A DNA stretch of 64,000 nt, from positions 682,001 through 746,000 of the forward strand of contig JAAKBF010000221.1 of NCBI GenBank assembly GCA_012656075.1, read 5' to 3'. This stretch comes from Phytophthora hibernalis (lineage: Eukaryota > Oomycota > Peronosporomycetes > Peronosporales > Peronosporaceae). Numbering within the stretch: the first letter of the stretch is position 1; each line of letters opens with the position of its first letter. The notes beneath the pieces were generated by a model. The model was not told the origin of the DNA, did no database searches, and was given only the letters and a program-made list of their open reading frames with translations. Positions 23,775 through 35,634 of this stretch are shown one piece after another. The position numbers and the translations under genes are program-made.

Positions 23775-26709
23775 ATGGTGGACCTTCCTATCCAGGTGCG
23801 TGCGTGGTAAGCAGCTTTTCCTACAGCTCCATCAACTGACTCCTCTCTGCTGCGTCTCTTCCTTTTCCTACAGTGCGTGAAGAATGTGGTGCTGGAGGTG
23901 ACACGCGACGACGGAGAGATCGACCGCTCCACGCTGCAGACCGACCTGGTGCTGCGCAAAGAGGTCGGCAACGCTCGGCTTGTGAGCGGTGACGCCATGC
24001 TATGGGTGGGCAAGGGCGTACTGTCCCACAAAGACTCGACGCTGGACTCGGCGCCTACACGCACGGTGCGCGTGGAGAACGGCAAGCGGCGCTTCATGTT
24101 TACAGTGGCGCTGGACGCTGCGGCCCAGCAGTTCTACGCTGAGCTCAAGGAACAGGTGGACGGCAAGGCCGGCGTGGAGATCCGCAGGAAAAAGCGCAAG
24201 ATCCGCAAGCAGCTGAGCAAAGTCATGGGTTTCACGCCCGTCAACACGCTCAAGAGCCCCTTGAAAAACTCCTCGCAGCTGCTCATGAGCCCCGCGAAAA
24301 AGCCACCCATGACACCCAAGCGCAGTCCGTTGGCTGAGATTGGGACGCCACAACGGACACCACAGTTGACGCTACCACCGCCGCTGCCTGTGACGACGAA
24401 GGGGCCCTCGTCTCTCGCCTCTCCGTTGAGGTCGCCGTTCCGCTCTCCATTCCGCAAGAAAGCACGCCTCTCTCTGAGTCCCTCGAATGCAGGAAAGACG
24501 ACAGGTGAGTTAAATTCGCCGCCTTTGCGGTCTCCTTCACGTCAGTGGCTGAGTCCAGCTCGGTCGCTGAAGCTGCGGAGTGGACCAACCCCGCCGGTTC
24601 TTAAGAGACAGAGCAGCCACACACCGGAGAATCAAAGTACAAATGTAGCAGGTGGATCTGGAGGCAGCTCCAGCGAGAAGAATCGCCGGAAATCGATCAC
24701 GGGTTCGATAAACAAGCGCGTCCGATCTCTGCAGCTGATGCTTGATGATGAACCTGCATCAAATGATTCCGAGTCGCAAGAACAGAGGAAAATTACCTCG
24801 CATTTTTCAAGACGGGCCCACCTAACGATCTTCCCGCTGCCACTACAGTTCGTGAACTGGATATGTCCATGGAGTCTGCTGTTGATGAATTGGAACAGCA
24901 AAGTGATGCACCGACTGGAACTGTCGGGCTCTTGAAGATGGAACCCAAAGAAGCACACATGGCTTGCTAAACCTGGGAAACTATTGCTACATGAACGCTA
25001 TCATCCAAGCGCTGGCAGCCCTTCCTGAGTTTGTCAAGAGTGTTCAGGATGAAGAAAATTTGCTCAAAATCATACGGAAACAGACCAAAGCAAGTCTGAA
25101 GGCCCAGTCTCTAGAACAACTGAAGACAATTTTTGACACCTGGCGAACCAGCGGTGATACCAAGCACCTCCACTACAGTATACCCTGAGCCAACTGCTTC
25201 AGTTGGTCATTCAGGGTAGTGAAACGTCGATCAATCCAGAGCCACTCAAGAATGTGATGGGAAAGAAGAACTCAATGTTCGCTACGTACGTGATGCTTGC
25301 TTTCCAATGGCCGTAGTGCTGGGCTAACGAGTTATAATTTTGTTGCGTTGTTACAGTCCTTTTCAGCAAGACGCCCACGAATTTTTGCTAAACTTGGTGA
25401 CCGAATACGAAAAGGAGTTGGTGCAGACCGTCTGTGATGTGACTGAAAAATCGCGGAAGATGTCAAGTCGTCTCCCAAAGTACAGAAGAGCAGTCTGCTG
25501 AGTTTTTCGCAACAGCCCCAATGCGAAGAAAACTCACCAGGAGAAGGACAAGTCATTGAATACGGAACAAGACCTTATCTGCCAGTTACCCCCAGCAAAA
25601 TGCTTTCGAGCGGAGCTCAACCGCACCTTGACCTGCAGAAATTGTGGATACAGCCGGAAGCAAGCCGAAACATTTTACGATTTCTCCTTAGATCTGCCGT
25701 ACTACCCCATTCCAGAGCAGGAGCCGACTGCAGAGCAAGAGCCGACTGCAGAGCAAGAGCCTCAAGCACCTCCATCACCAGAACGACAGTGCTTTTGCAA
25801 ACTGACTCCTATAGCAACGGGCCAGAGCGACGAACGCTTCTACTGCTGCGCAAAAACTTCTTGTAGTTATCGTGAGAAAATTGGTGAAAGTGAAGAACCC
25901 ACGACTTCTCCAATTAAAAACGCCGACACAGTGATGAAATCCACTGTATCGCCATCAACTCCAGCAACTGGATGGCTGCCACGACCTCCGCCGATTGAAC
26001 TTGAAACCTTGATTCAGAAACAATTTGAAACGGAGGTACTGGAATTGACTTGCGAGAAGTGCAAGGTCGGGAAGGAAGCGGAGTCGGCGTACCAGGTTAA
26101 AACGCTGCCGTCGGTTCTAGTCTTTCATCTGAAGCGATTTGAAGTGAACCCCACAGCGGCGCTCTCTTTAAGCGATGCGACCCAGTTGTCCCTCCTGCAG
26201 TTATTGACCCGATTCACTCCATCAATAACACAGCTTCATCAGGAAATGAAGGTCGATATGCCCTAAAGGTACGTGCACTTCTCTTGGCTCTTAATTTTTG
26301 GCCTCGGCTTACTTACATTTGTGTTGCAGAGTGTCATTCATCATTTGGGTAAGAGCATTGATGAGGGTCACTACGTCGCCGATGTGTGCAATGGAGAAGG
26401 CAAGTGGATCCGTCGAAACGATACACACGAGTCCTTGGTACGGTCTTGCGGTGCCCGTGATGAAATCTTAGACTACCGCGCATCTCACACAATTTATGCT
26501 TTCAGATTTCGGAAGAATCCGCGCTTCAGGCGTATCGGAGTCAGGAGTCATGCTACATGTTCTTTTACGTAAAATCGGAAAGGAGCGGTCCTGATGAAGG
26601 CAAAGAAAACGTACCGCTGAACCGTGCGCCATCAGGGGACGAAAATGATGAGAACTCCAGTCAACAGCTGCAAGGGACTCCTCGTAATGGCCTGCGTGCG
26701 TTCCTGTAA
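23775..26709 (+). CDS. Ubiquitin carboxyl-terminal hydrolase, USP37-like, with inserted GRF zinc finger
   Basis: Cysteine protease removing ubiquitin from substrates. Exons: 23775-23795, 23874-25285, 25357-26268, 26330-26437, 26506-26709. Order: N-terminal PH-like segment (VKNVVLEVTRDDGE, resembling USP26/29/37); a long Ser-Pro-rich linker with many SP/TP sites; a PIP-like ITSHF patch; the Cys box GLLNLGNYCYMNAIIQ (24961-25008); QQDAHEFLLNL; CxxC ribbon pairs (CRNCGYSRK, CEKCKVG); a GRF-type finger (CFCKL...GQSDERFYCCAKTSC, about 25790-25873); the His box HHLGKSIDEGHYVADV; and C-terminal SCYMFFYVK. A short PTAEQE tandem repeat precedes the GRF finger. The usual NT before the catalytic Cys is NY. 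Five or more single-base shifts (T5 24803-24807, near 24960, near 25180, A5 25446-25450, C4 26149-26152) look like missing bases; another near 25503 has the opposite or a 2-bp sense. Confidence 0.8.
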
Positions 26710-26970
26710 TCTCATGGAGATTGATATGGGCGTAACTTGTGTTGATTGGGTATACTAATATTTTTGAAATAAACTACACCGCGCCATCAAGTGTCCTTGC
26801 TATAGAGGCAATTGCTTTCTCAAACCACCGAAAAGTGGTTTCATCTTGAGCGAAACTTGTGTCAGCTCGGCGTATTTCCTGCTGGAAGTACGCGTGCTGA
26901 GTACGAGTGGTACACAGGGTTACGTGTGATGGCCGCAAAATGTCCTCAACAGTTAGATCTCAGCAGTCGA

Positions 26971-29900
26971 TCATTGTGAAATACCGTTCGGGTTTGCAAA
27001 GGCATCAGGTGATTCGGTCACCGGAATGAATCGCATTAAGACGCCTGCACGAGCCACATCATTGTAAAGTAAGGTTAGTTAGTTGCCCCAGATAATCACC
27101 AATCATTTAAAACCCACGCTAATCTTACCAACAGGAAGAGATAACGATCCTAAACCAAAACAGATGAGCCAGTGCTGAAATGAAATTCCACTCGTCTTGA
27201 TGAAATCTCCACCAAACTCTGCGAGTAGTACTTGAACGAATAGTGTGATCACTATGATCATCATGAAAAGGGATTAGCCGCCAAGCCCTTGAAAACACGC
27301 CAGTCATTGTTGGTTTTTCGCGCGTTGAACTCGTTGAAGAGTTGGCTGAACACGAACGTATTAAAGATTATCGTGTAGTGTCGATAGTCATAGGCCGAGC
27401 AGATGTCGCTCAGACAATCCAGAGGGTAGTCAAGGACTGTAGAATTCTTCTCGTAGTCACCACAAGACAAACTCCAGCAACTATCCCCGTTTGCTGTCAC
27501 ACAGGTATCGTTGCTGAGGGTGGGAAAGCTGGACTTGATGGTGTACTCCCATGCAACACATTCGTTCCCGTCATGATAACCAAATTGTTCCGCGCCATAA
27601 ATGAGTAATATGAACACAAGCAGCAGCTGGAAAGCCGACTGCACAGCGATGTTCTTCACCATACACCTTCCTAAGAGCTTTGCGGATTTCTTGTACGGGC
27701 GCCGATCCAATAAGGCTTCGGTGGGAGCTTCCGTGCCTAATGCCAGTGCTCCCATGGTGTCCATAATAAGGTTAATCCAAAGCATCATAACCGAGTTTAA
27801 CGGTGGCTCCTTGCCTGTGACAGCACTTACAAAGGTGACAACTAAAGCCACAATGTTGACTGTTAGCTGGAACTGCAGAAATTTGCGAATATTGTCGTAG
27901 ACGCAACGCCCCCAAAGTACAGCCTTCCGGATGGATGAAAACTTGTCGTCCATAATAATGATGTCCGATGCCTCCTTGGCGAGATCGGTGCCTGTGATTC
28001 CCATTGCCATACCGACGTCTGCTGTGCGCAACGCTGGCGCATCATTTGTGCCGTCTCCAGTCACGCCGACAACCTCTGACCGGTCTTTCAGCAAATTCAC
28101 GAGTCGGAACTTGTCGTCCGGGGACGATCGTGCCAGCACTTGTAGTCGAGGAATCAGTTTGCCTACTTCTTCAACGCTCATTGCTCGAAACACAGGGCCT
28201 TCAAGAGCAATTCCATCTTCAGTCATAATCCCGCACTGTCTCGCGATTGCGGATGCTGTGTGAATATTGTCACCGGTGACCATGCGCACCATAATGCCAG
28301 CGCGCTTACAATCCCTAATAGCGTCAGTAACATCGGGCCGAAGTGGGTCCTGAATACCGAATATGGCGTTCACGACTAGGTCTTGGTCGGGTGCCTCTGG
28401 AAGTGATTGCAAGTCGTTTGGTAGTTCATCCTTCGCAAAGTCTCGATGGGCAACGCATATTGTACGCAGCGCGGACTCAGCCATTTGTCTGATGATGCTA
28501 TTCAACTCGTCACGCTTCTTTGAGGTTAAGTCTTGAATGGAGCCGTCTACGTCAATAAATTTTGCTGCCCGTGATAAGATCACCTCTGCAGCACCTTTGG
28601 AGTACAAACGACAGCTTCCGTCCCCATGCTTGACAATTGCAGCCATAGACTTCTTTTCGGATGAAAACGGGAACAATCGATCACCGCGTGCAACCTGGAA
28701 TCTTTCCCGACGGATATCCATAATGGGAAATTTTAGTTTGTTCGTCCACAAAAGCACGGCCCCTTCGGTCTTGTTGCCCTGCACCTGAGGTACACCGTTT
28801 ACATCCTTAAGATACGCGCTTGTGTTTACAGCGATATTGGCTGCAAGTTCTTCGAGTGCCTTCGTGTCTGGAAACTGCGCTCGATTTGCGTTCGTGAACT
28901 CGTCCTTGAAGAATTGACCTAGGACCCACCCTTGCACAACTGTCATTTTATTTTCGGTGAGTGTTCCGGTCTTGTCGGAGCAGATACTTGTTACGTTGCC
29001 CATGGTTTCACAGGCAGCAAGTACACGAATCAGGTTGTTGTCTCGCAGCATTTTTTGGTGGAGTAAGAAAGAGATATTGTCACGGCCAATGGTAGTCCTT
29101 CTGGAATGGCAACGACAATGATCGTAACGCCGATGAGGAAGGTGTGCAGCAGGTAGGATGGCCACGAGTATTCCAGTTTTTTGGCATCAGACGTTGAGTA
29201 GATGATGACCATTGCCACAATCGTAGCAATCGAAAATGCCATGCCCACGTACCCAATATGCTTGGCCATTTCTTCCAACTTCTCCATCAAAGGGGTGGGT
29301 TTTTGCTCAGTCACGAGTTTCGACTTGATTTTACCCCAACGACTTTCGGAACCAACAGCAATCACGAGGCATTCACCACGGCCGCTGGCTACGAGGCAAC
29401 TTGACAGCAGGAAGGGATCTTTCTGATGAACCTTGCTTACGTCCTCAGGCTCACCCGTGAGACTCGACTCGTTACACTTGAGATCACTTCCATTGATCAA
29501 GACAGCGTCTGCAGGTACCCTGTCGCCTGTTTCCAGGATGATCACCTCACCGACCGAAATTTCTCCTACCGAAACTTGATCGGGTTTTCCATCTCGGAGT
29601 ACTTTTACGAAAACGTCATCATTCTTTGCGCTCAGTGCTCGGAACTGTTTTTCTTTCGTGTAATTGTTGATTGACGTTACGACAGCTACAAGGATCACAC
29701 CGAAGAGGATGGCAACACCCTCACTCCAACCTGTCTCCGGGTGCTCCATGTAGCCAGTAACCATAGACGCAATTGCAGCAATGATCAAGATGATCAGTGT
29801 GGTGTCTTGCAAGCTCTCAACGAAAAGCCGAAACAGACCCTTCATGGGCGCGTCTATGAAAACATTTTGTCCGAATAGTTCCCGCCGCACCACGAAGTTT

Positions 29901-30160
29901 GTGTCAATTTCACTGCGTGGCAGCCCGTGCTCTAGGTTTACACACAAAAGTGTCGCCAAAGCAGCCACGCCTCCTATCCGCTTGAGCTCCTCGAGATTCG
30001 TCTCCGTCATCTGGTCCTGATTCAGTTTCTGGACTTCCTCGAGTGTGATGCCATAGGGAGACGACGGTGCAACCTTGCTCACACTGGATGTAGTTTGATT
30101 GTTGCTTCCGCGGGATTTCGCAGACGACGGGAGCGGCTGGACGGACGTGAAGCCCGGCAT
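26971..30160 (-). CDS. Plasma-membrane-type Ca2+-transporting P-type ATPase (PMCA/ACA)
   Basis: P2B calcium pump that exports cytosolic Ca2+ using ATP. Hallmarks from N to C: TM pair (LIILIIAAIASMVTGY, VAILFGVILVAVVTSI); the TGE actuator loop (NESSLTGEPED); TM4 VAIPEGLPLAVTISL; the phosphorylation site CSDKTGTLTENKM; the nucleotide domain (KGAAEVIL, MVTGDNIHTA); the hinge VTGDGTNDAPAL; TM5-6 with SVMMLWINLIMDTMGALAL; and C-terminal SQLFNEFNARK. The 3' exon (27044-26971) after an 84-bp intron restores the family ending PVGVLMRFIPV. Two single-base shifts interrupt it: a T6 run at 29051-29056 (A7 expected on the coding strand, giving STKKMLRDNN) and the A4G3 tract at 27266-27272. The N-terminus is short; no clear calmodulin site was judged. 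Confidence 0.92.
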
Positions 30161-30562
30161 AGTACGATGAATCGTCGCTCACAAGTCAAAAATGTTCGGA
30201 ATTGGTTGGACGTCCAGCGGGGCTGAAAAAGCTGGAAAAGACGAAAAACAGACCAGAGCTTTAGCAATGCAGCATCGGGTGGCCTGCTGGTCCAGGAATT
30301 GACGTCCAGATCCAAGACGAGAGCAGTTCCCTGGCGTTATTGCGGCGGTGGGGGCGACGCGGAGTTTTCCGTTTTAGCCAGCTCTTGTCGTACGTTTCGC
30401 TTCGACCTGTCGTCTCCATGACTATAAAAGGCCATCCGATGTTGAAGTGGTCTGTAGATGAATTTCAGCCAATCCGATCCCAAAATCCTGTCATTGGCTA
30501 AAATGAGGATGTAGACGACCTGATGTATCAATCACCGAGCACTTGAACTTGGTTTGGTGACT
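30161..30562. promoter_or_regulatory. Bidirectional promoter region: PMCA / AGC kinase
   Basis: A 402-bp gap lies between two divergent starts. It contains a TATA-like ACTATAAAAG at 30421-30430 and two oppositely oriented CCAAT boxes, CAGCCAATCC (about 30467-30476) and TCATTGGCT (about 30491-30499), about 25 bases apart. Confidence 0.45.
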
Positions 30563-32764
30563 ATGCCTCTCTGCGCCGCGTGCTGCGTCGCCAAAGGCGT
30601 CAACAAGTGCGTGTGGCTCATCCCTTCTACAATGGCAGTACACCATAGTCATTGTAGTACTAACATCCGACCGATGGTCGCTGTCCTGGGCAGGTTTCAT
30701 GGTGGACAGCGCCGTCTGCAGCGTCCAGTGTGCAAGGAATGTTTCCGCACAGGGAAGGAGCCTGTTGATCTCGGGGGTGAACCAGAAGAAATGGTGTAGG
30801 TAGTCGTACGTTGGTCCAATAGGAAGTGATTGCTGGATATGAAAAGGGAAAGTGGGTGTTGCTCTGCAGGATCCGAGCTCCCGGGGATAAGAAGACTGCG
30901 TCTCTGGATGATTTCCAGCTGCTGAGTGTCATCGGACAAGGCGCGTTTGGAAAGGTGAGTACAAGGCTCATTGGAATTGCTTGTGTGTTGGCTACAGGTT
31001 TTAACATGGTTGGTGGTTGATTCTTGTGCTTAGGTGCTGCTGGTGCGTCACTCGACGAGCGGAAAAATTCACGCGATGAAGGTAGGTCAGCACAACTGCG
31101 AGCCACATTTACCTTAAATCCTTATGGTGTTTTATTGTGCATGTTTAGATCATCAGCAAACAGTTTATCATCGATAAGGACAGCGTGCACTACATGAAAA
31201 CTGAGCGCGACGTTATGACCAAGGTTGGATTAACGATGGACTTTCAGAGTAAGTTGCGCTAGTGCTAACTGTGTCTGTTTTGCAACTCTGCTACTTTCCA
31301 TAGATTCGGCACCCTTTTGTCATCGGCCTCAACTATGCTTTCCAAACGGAATCGAAGGTAAAAACAATGACGAACTCTTTACCATGATTTTCGGATCTAA
31401 TGATTGTATTCCCAGGTATACCTCGTGATGGAATACCAGTCAGGCGGAGAACTATTTTCCTACCTGAAAGAGGAAGGCACATTTACCGAGGTACGAAGTA
31501 CTTGTTACTTTGATGGTTGGGAACTGGCCACTGCTAACTAAACTCACGGTTCTGTTAGGACACCGTACGCTTCTACCTAGCCGAAATGATCCTCGCCCTG
31601 GAGCATCTTCATGGACACGGCATCATTCACCGGTTCGTGTACTACTTTTTGTTAGGACTTCGAAGTGAACATGTATTGCACTGGTGCTAACATGCTGTCT
31701 ATTGATATTTCAGTGATCTGAAGCCAGAAAACGTTCTCATTTCAGCCGAAGGCCACATCAAGCTGACCGACTTTGGTTTGGCCAAGGAGTACATTGACGG
31801 GCAAGAGCTGCTGACAGTATGCGGCACAAAAGAATACATGGCCCCAGAAATGCTCCTTGGCAAGGGATACGACTCGGTAAATTATGCAAACTAGCAAATT
31901 TGCTTGCTGGTGCTGATTTTGGTATGCGTGGCTTTGTTTGTTTTATCAGGCGGTGGACTGGTGGTCGCTTGGTGCCTTAGCACACGAAATGCTCACCGGA
32001 AACCCGCCATTCAGATCGAAAAGTGCAGCAGACTTGCACAAGAAGATTCTTTCGGCCAAGGTTGGTCAGTGTGGTTTGCCAAGCTGGAGTGAAGGTTGTG
32101 CATAAGATGTTGATTGTATATTGTGTTTCATTCGGCGATGTACAGCTGAACTTACCACGTTGGCTGTCGGGAGAAGCTCACTCTTTGATCAAGGCGCTCC
32201 TGGAACGTAATGTGAGCAAAAGACTTGGCGGTGGCAAGTCCTCCATGTTCGTGGTGAAAGGGGTGCAGGCTTTGAAACGCCACTCGTTTTTCAAGGTTCG
32301 TGACATTCAAATCACACGCGTTGAAATACCAAAATGCTGATTCAGTTGTGGCTATTTGTCTGACATCGCAGTCGGTGGACTGGGAGAAGATGGAAAGTCT
32401 CCGTGTTCCTCCTCCTAAAGTGCCAACTGTATCCCACGAAGCGGACACGAGCAATTTTGACAAAACGTTTACGGACATGCCTGCTTCCGACCTGATGTGC
32501 GACGAAATTATCGATGAGCACAACAATTTGTTTCGAGGGTTCTCATTCTGCCGGCAGGACAGCATTAAGGAGATCATGTCAAACCCACAGTCTCCGATCA
32601 ACACAAGGCTGCTGCCAACTATCGCAAGTCTAGTTATTGATGGCGACGATATCAACGACATTAACGACGCTATTGCGACGGCAGCCAGCCATGCTGACCT
32701 GAACAACAAAGCTACTGCTCCTTCTTCTCTTCCAGTCTCGTGGCAAGCGTATCGATCGAGTTGA
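30563..32764 (+). CDS. AGC-family Ser/Thr kinase, S6K-like
   Basis: Twelve exons with clean GT/AG borders join without any frameshift: 30563-30606, 30694-30795, 30870-30954, 31034-31081, 31149-31223, 31304-31357, 31416-31490, 31559-31632, 31714-31876, 31950-32060, 32146-32295, 32372-32764. The short N-terminus has paired cysteines (MPLCAACC, PVCKECF). The kinase domain shows IGQGAFGKV, the AMK lysine, HRDLKPENVLI, DFGLAKEY, the activation loop LLTVCGTKEYMAPE and DWWSLGALAHEML. The AGC tail carries a hydrophobic motif FRGFSF. A GTKEYMAPE loop plus an F-x-x-F-S-F tail fits p70 S6K/AKT relatives activated by PDK1 and TORC2/TORC1. Raptor lies 6 kb further on. The CDS overlaps the 3' end of the convergent NAD synthetase gene by 53 bp. 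Confidence 0.88.
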
Positions 32765-34855
32765 ACTGGCGAGTCCAGCGCGTGTTGTAAAGGAACGGGC
32801 GCAAGTCGAAACGGTTGTCATCCGGCGAATAGTTCTCAGCATGATAGGACGGCGTCAGCGTAGTCATCTTGTGGCGGTTAACCGAGTAATAGAAGAAGAA
32901 CCGCTTGACTTTCGTTGCCACCTCAGTGGGCGCCAGGTGGCTCCACAGGTTCGTAAGCTTGCGGAACATCCAGTAAGGACCGCATCGGTCAATCTTGCGC
33001 AGGCGACCGAAGAATCCTAGTTCGTCGTAAGTCATACCCATGTCCTCCTCATCGAGCTGGGAATGGTCAGCGTCTTCTCCAGCGTCCTCATCGGTAGGAC
33101 GCAACTCCGCCGTTGGAGGGGCCTCCTCGACCGTCTGCAGCGCAGGGTAATTGTACTTGACGGCTGCCCAGCGCAGAAGCTTCTTCAAATCACCCTTCGA
33201 CACTGCGCCGATCGGGTTCAAGTCACCACTGCTGCAATCATATTTGGTCATGTAGCCGCGCAGTGCTTCGTCAACGTTGCCGGAGCTGAGTACGAGTAGG
33301 AAGCCAGTCTTAGAGCGCACCCACGGCAGCAATTGAGCGAGAAGGTATGCCATGACCATGCGAAGACGAGCCTGAATGTTCTGGAGCGCCAAATCTTCCT
33401 GCAGAGTACCCCCGCGTGACAGGTATTGAGGTGCCTTTCCCGTCAGAAGCTGGAAAGTCTTGACAACGGCATCCACCATCATGTCCATTCCCATCTCAAG
33501 GTGGTAGCATCCCAACTCCTTGGCAAGCGTTGAGGCACGCTTCTTGGTGGCAGCCGAGCTGTTTTTCGTGCCCATGTAGGTCGTGTGGAGGACATGGGAG
33601 GCGAGATCAGAAGGTTCCAGAGGCTGGTAGTCTTGTTCGGACGTGCCCATGATGCGCTGAACGTCCTTAATCACCTGTTTGTCACCCTTGTTGGCAGCCT
33701 CAACGACGAGGTGGCACATCACACCGACGATGCACGCCACCGACGACGAGTCCGCTCCACCAGAAAGGGGCAAGAAGAATCCACTGCCTCCACTGCGACG
33801 TAGGTAATCCCACATCCAGCACGCCGGTCCCAACGCAATTTCCTCCTCCGGCACGTGATAATGCACATCAATGCCAGACGTAGGATGGGCAAAAACGACG
33901 CCTCGTCGTGACACAAGCTGAAGTCAACGTCAACCTTGGGAATAACCGTGTCCAGCGAGCTGGCCTGCTCACTGCGACTGCTGACGGATCCACGGTATGA
34001 GCGCACGTCGTCGAGATCCACGATGGCCGTGATCACCTCCACGTCCTTAACCGAGAACTGCGATCCCTGAGCCACCACTTGTCCATTCACCACAATAACA
34101 GCGCAGCCGTCATAATACATACGGCCGCCATCACAGCCCTGCTGGTTCGCGTACAGATACACGCCGCCGCTCTTGGTCGTCGCGCCGCGGATGAGGTCCA
34201 TACGCTGGTCGAGTTTGCGCAGCTGGTGGTGCGACCCTGATCCATTGCCGATGATCTCCACACCCGCCAGACTGAGGTTGATGTGCGGACTGTCGGGCGT
34301 GAAGAGCTCTTCGCACGTCTCGGAGGAGCACGACGTGTCCAGCGTGGCGACGGCGCCCGAGCCAAAGGGCACATGCACATCGCCCGTGATCTTCTGCAGA
34401 CTAGCAGGCAGCACGAACTTGTCGAGGCCGCGGGACTTGCCCGTCTCGAGACTGGGCTTCCACGTGGTGAACCAGCGCTTCTCGCGGTAGTTGCCGTCGT
34501 CGGCCAGGAAGAGCTTGGGGCGGATGAACAGGATGCGCTGGTTCAGGCAGAAGACGCGGCAGTTGTAGCGCACGCCGTTGTGCATGACGGGCATGCCGAT
34601 GTCGCACAGGATGTCGGTGGTCGCGTCCGAGCGCAGGATCGTCTCGATCGACTGCCAGCAGTGGAAGAACGTGTCCTGCTCCAGGAAATGGTCCTCGCAG
34701 CCGTAGCCGCACACCTCCAGCTCGGGGCCCACGCGGTAGCGAGCACCGCGTTCTTTGGCCACGTGGATGGACTCGAGGATGCGCTCTAGGTTGCCATCGA
34801 AGTCCAGCGCCCACTGGTTCAGGTTGCACGTGGCCACGGTCACCAGCGCGCTCAT
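32712..34855 (-). CDS. NADSYN1: Glutamine-dependent NAD+ synthetase
   Basis: Final step of NAD synthesis: the nitrilase-type domain frees ammonia from glutamine, and the C-terminal domain amidates deamido-NAD with ATP. The glutaminase triad is visible as Glu45 (GPELEVCGYG), Lys114 (IRPKLFL) and a Cys in SETCEELFTP (residue 181). The synthetase P-loop is FFLPLSGGADSSSVA, followed by the family block LLVLSSGNVDEALRGYMTKYDCSSGD cut here as separate pieces (LLVLSSGNVDEALRGY, MTKYDCSSGD). There are no introns. A single-base shift near 33911-33914 splits the two domains; restoring one base gives CSRRGVVFAHPTSG and a full-length protein of about 714 residues. It ends within the tail of the convergent AGC kinase gene. 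Confidence 0.93.
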
Positions 34856-35634
34856 TCTTGTGCGGGGATTGATTGTGTCGGTTTGTGTCGACTTGCTGGT
34901 TTGGGCCGCGTGGGCCACACTAATCTGGTGTGATGAACCCCGTTTGTGTGGTCGACAAGTTGAAGCTACTGTCCGAGCCAAACTGTCCCGTCGCCTATTT
35001 GATGCCCGCCCATTGCAAATGCTCTCACTCGACAGCTGAAGAACTCACAAGTCCAGTTTCGGCAATGTTGGCATCAGTGATGCCGATACGCTGCGGGCCT
35101 CAAGTAGACTTCCCCATGTACCAGATCGTTGGATCCCAGCGACTTCGGTGCTGTTCATTCGCTCCAGCGTCGCTGATGGACGCACCTATTGCCGCAGCGA
35201 TACATTGCCCAAGGCGTAGCGCTGTACCATCGTGACACGATTCGTGTCAGCTCCATCTTGCAAGTGTGGCACACCAAAAAATCGAAGATGCAGGCCACCC
35301 TTACTGGGGCCAAGTCAAAATGCACTCAACAAGCTATTGCGTGTATCCGGCCCGTCCACGCGCTGACCGTCTCTCTATAATAGAGTCTATTCTCCACGCG
35401 ATTCCCGTGAAGAGACCCGACAGCAGTCATTTTCGCCACAGCATTCATCTGGCATCAGGAGACGCGTCGTTGGGCGGCGCAGTGCTGGATCGAGGCGAGC
35501 CCCTTGCTGTACAGGAACACACCCAGAGACAGACGGGTGATGGTCGTGTGCATCCCCTCGACGGCCGAGGCCTCGTCGGCGTCCCCAGCGCGGCGGCCAC
35601 GAGCGACAGCACGAATCTGTTCGGCCGACGGCTA
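34856..35634. other. Divergent intergenic region
   Basis: About 780 bases between the NAD synthetase start (minus) and the GPCR-PIPK start (plus). No separate gene is supported. An open frame in phase with the GPCR-PIPK start extends to about 35266, so a longer N-terminus cannot be excluded. GTCATTTTCGCCACA near 35427 is a partial match to the oomycete initiator. Confidence 0.4.

Noticed and set aside
34283..34829. Open frames on both strands within the NAD synthetase gene.
   Set aside because: They are shadows of the GC-rich nitrilase-domain coding sequence.
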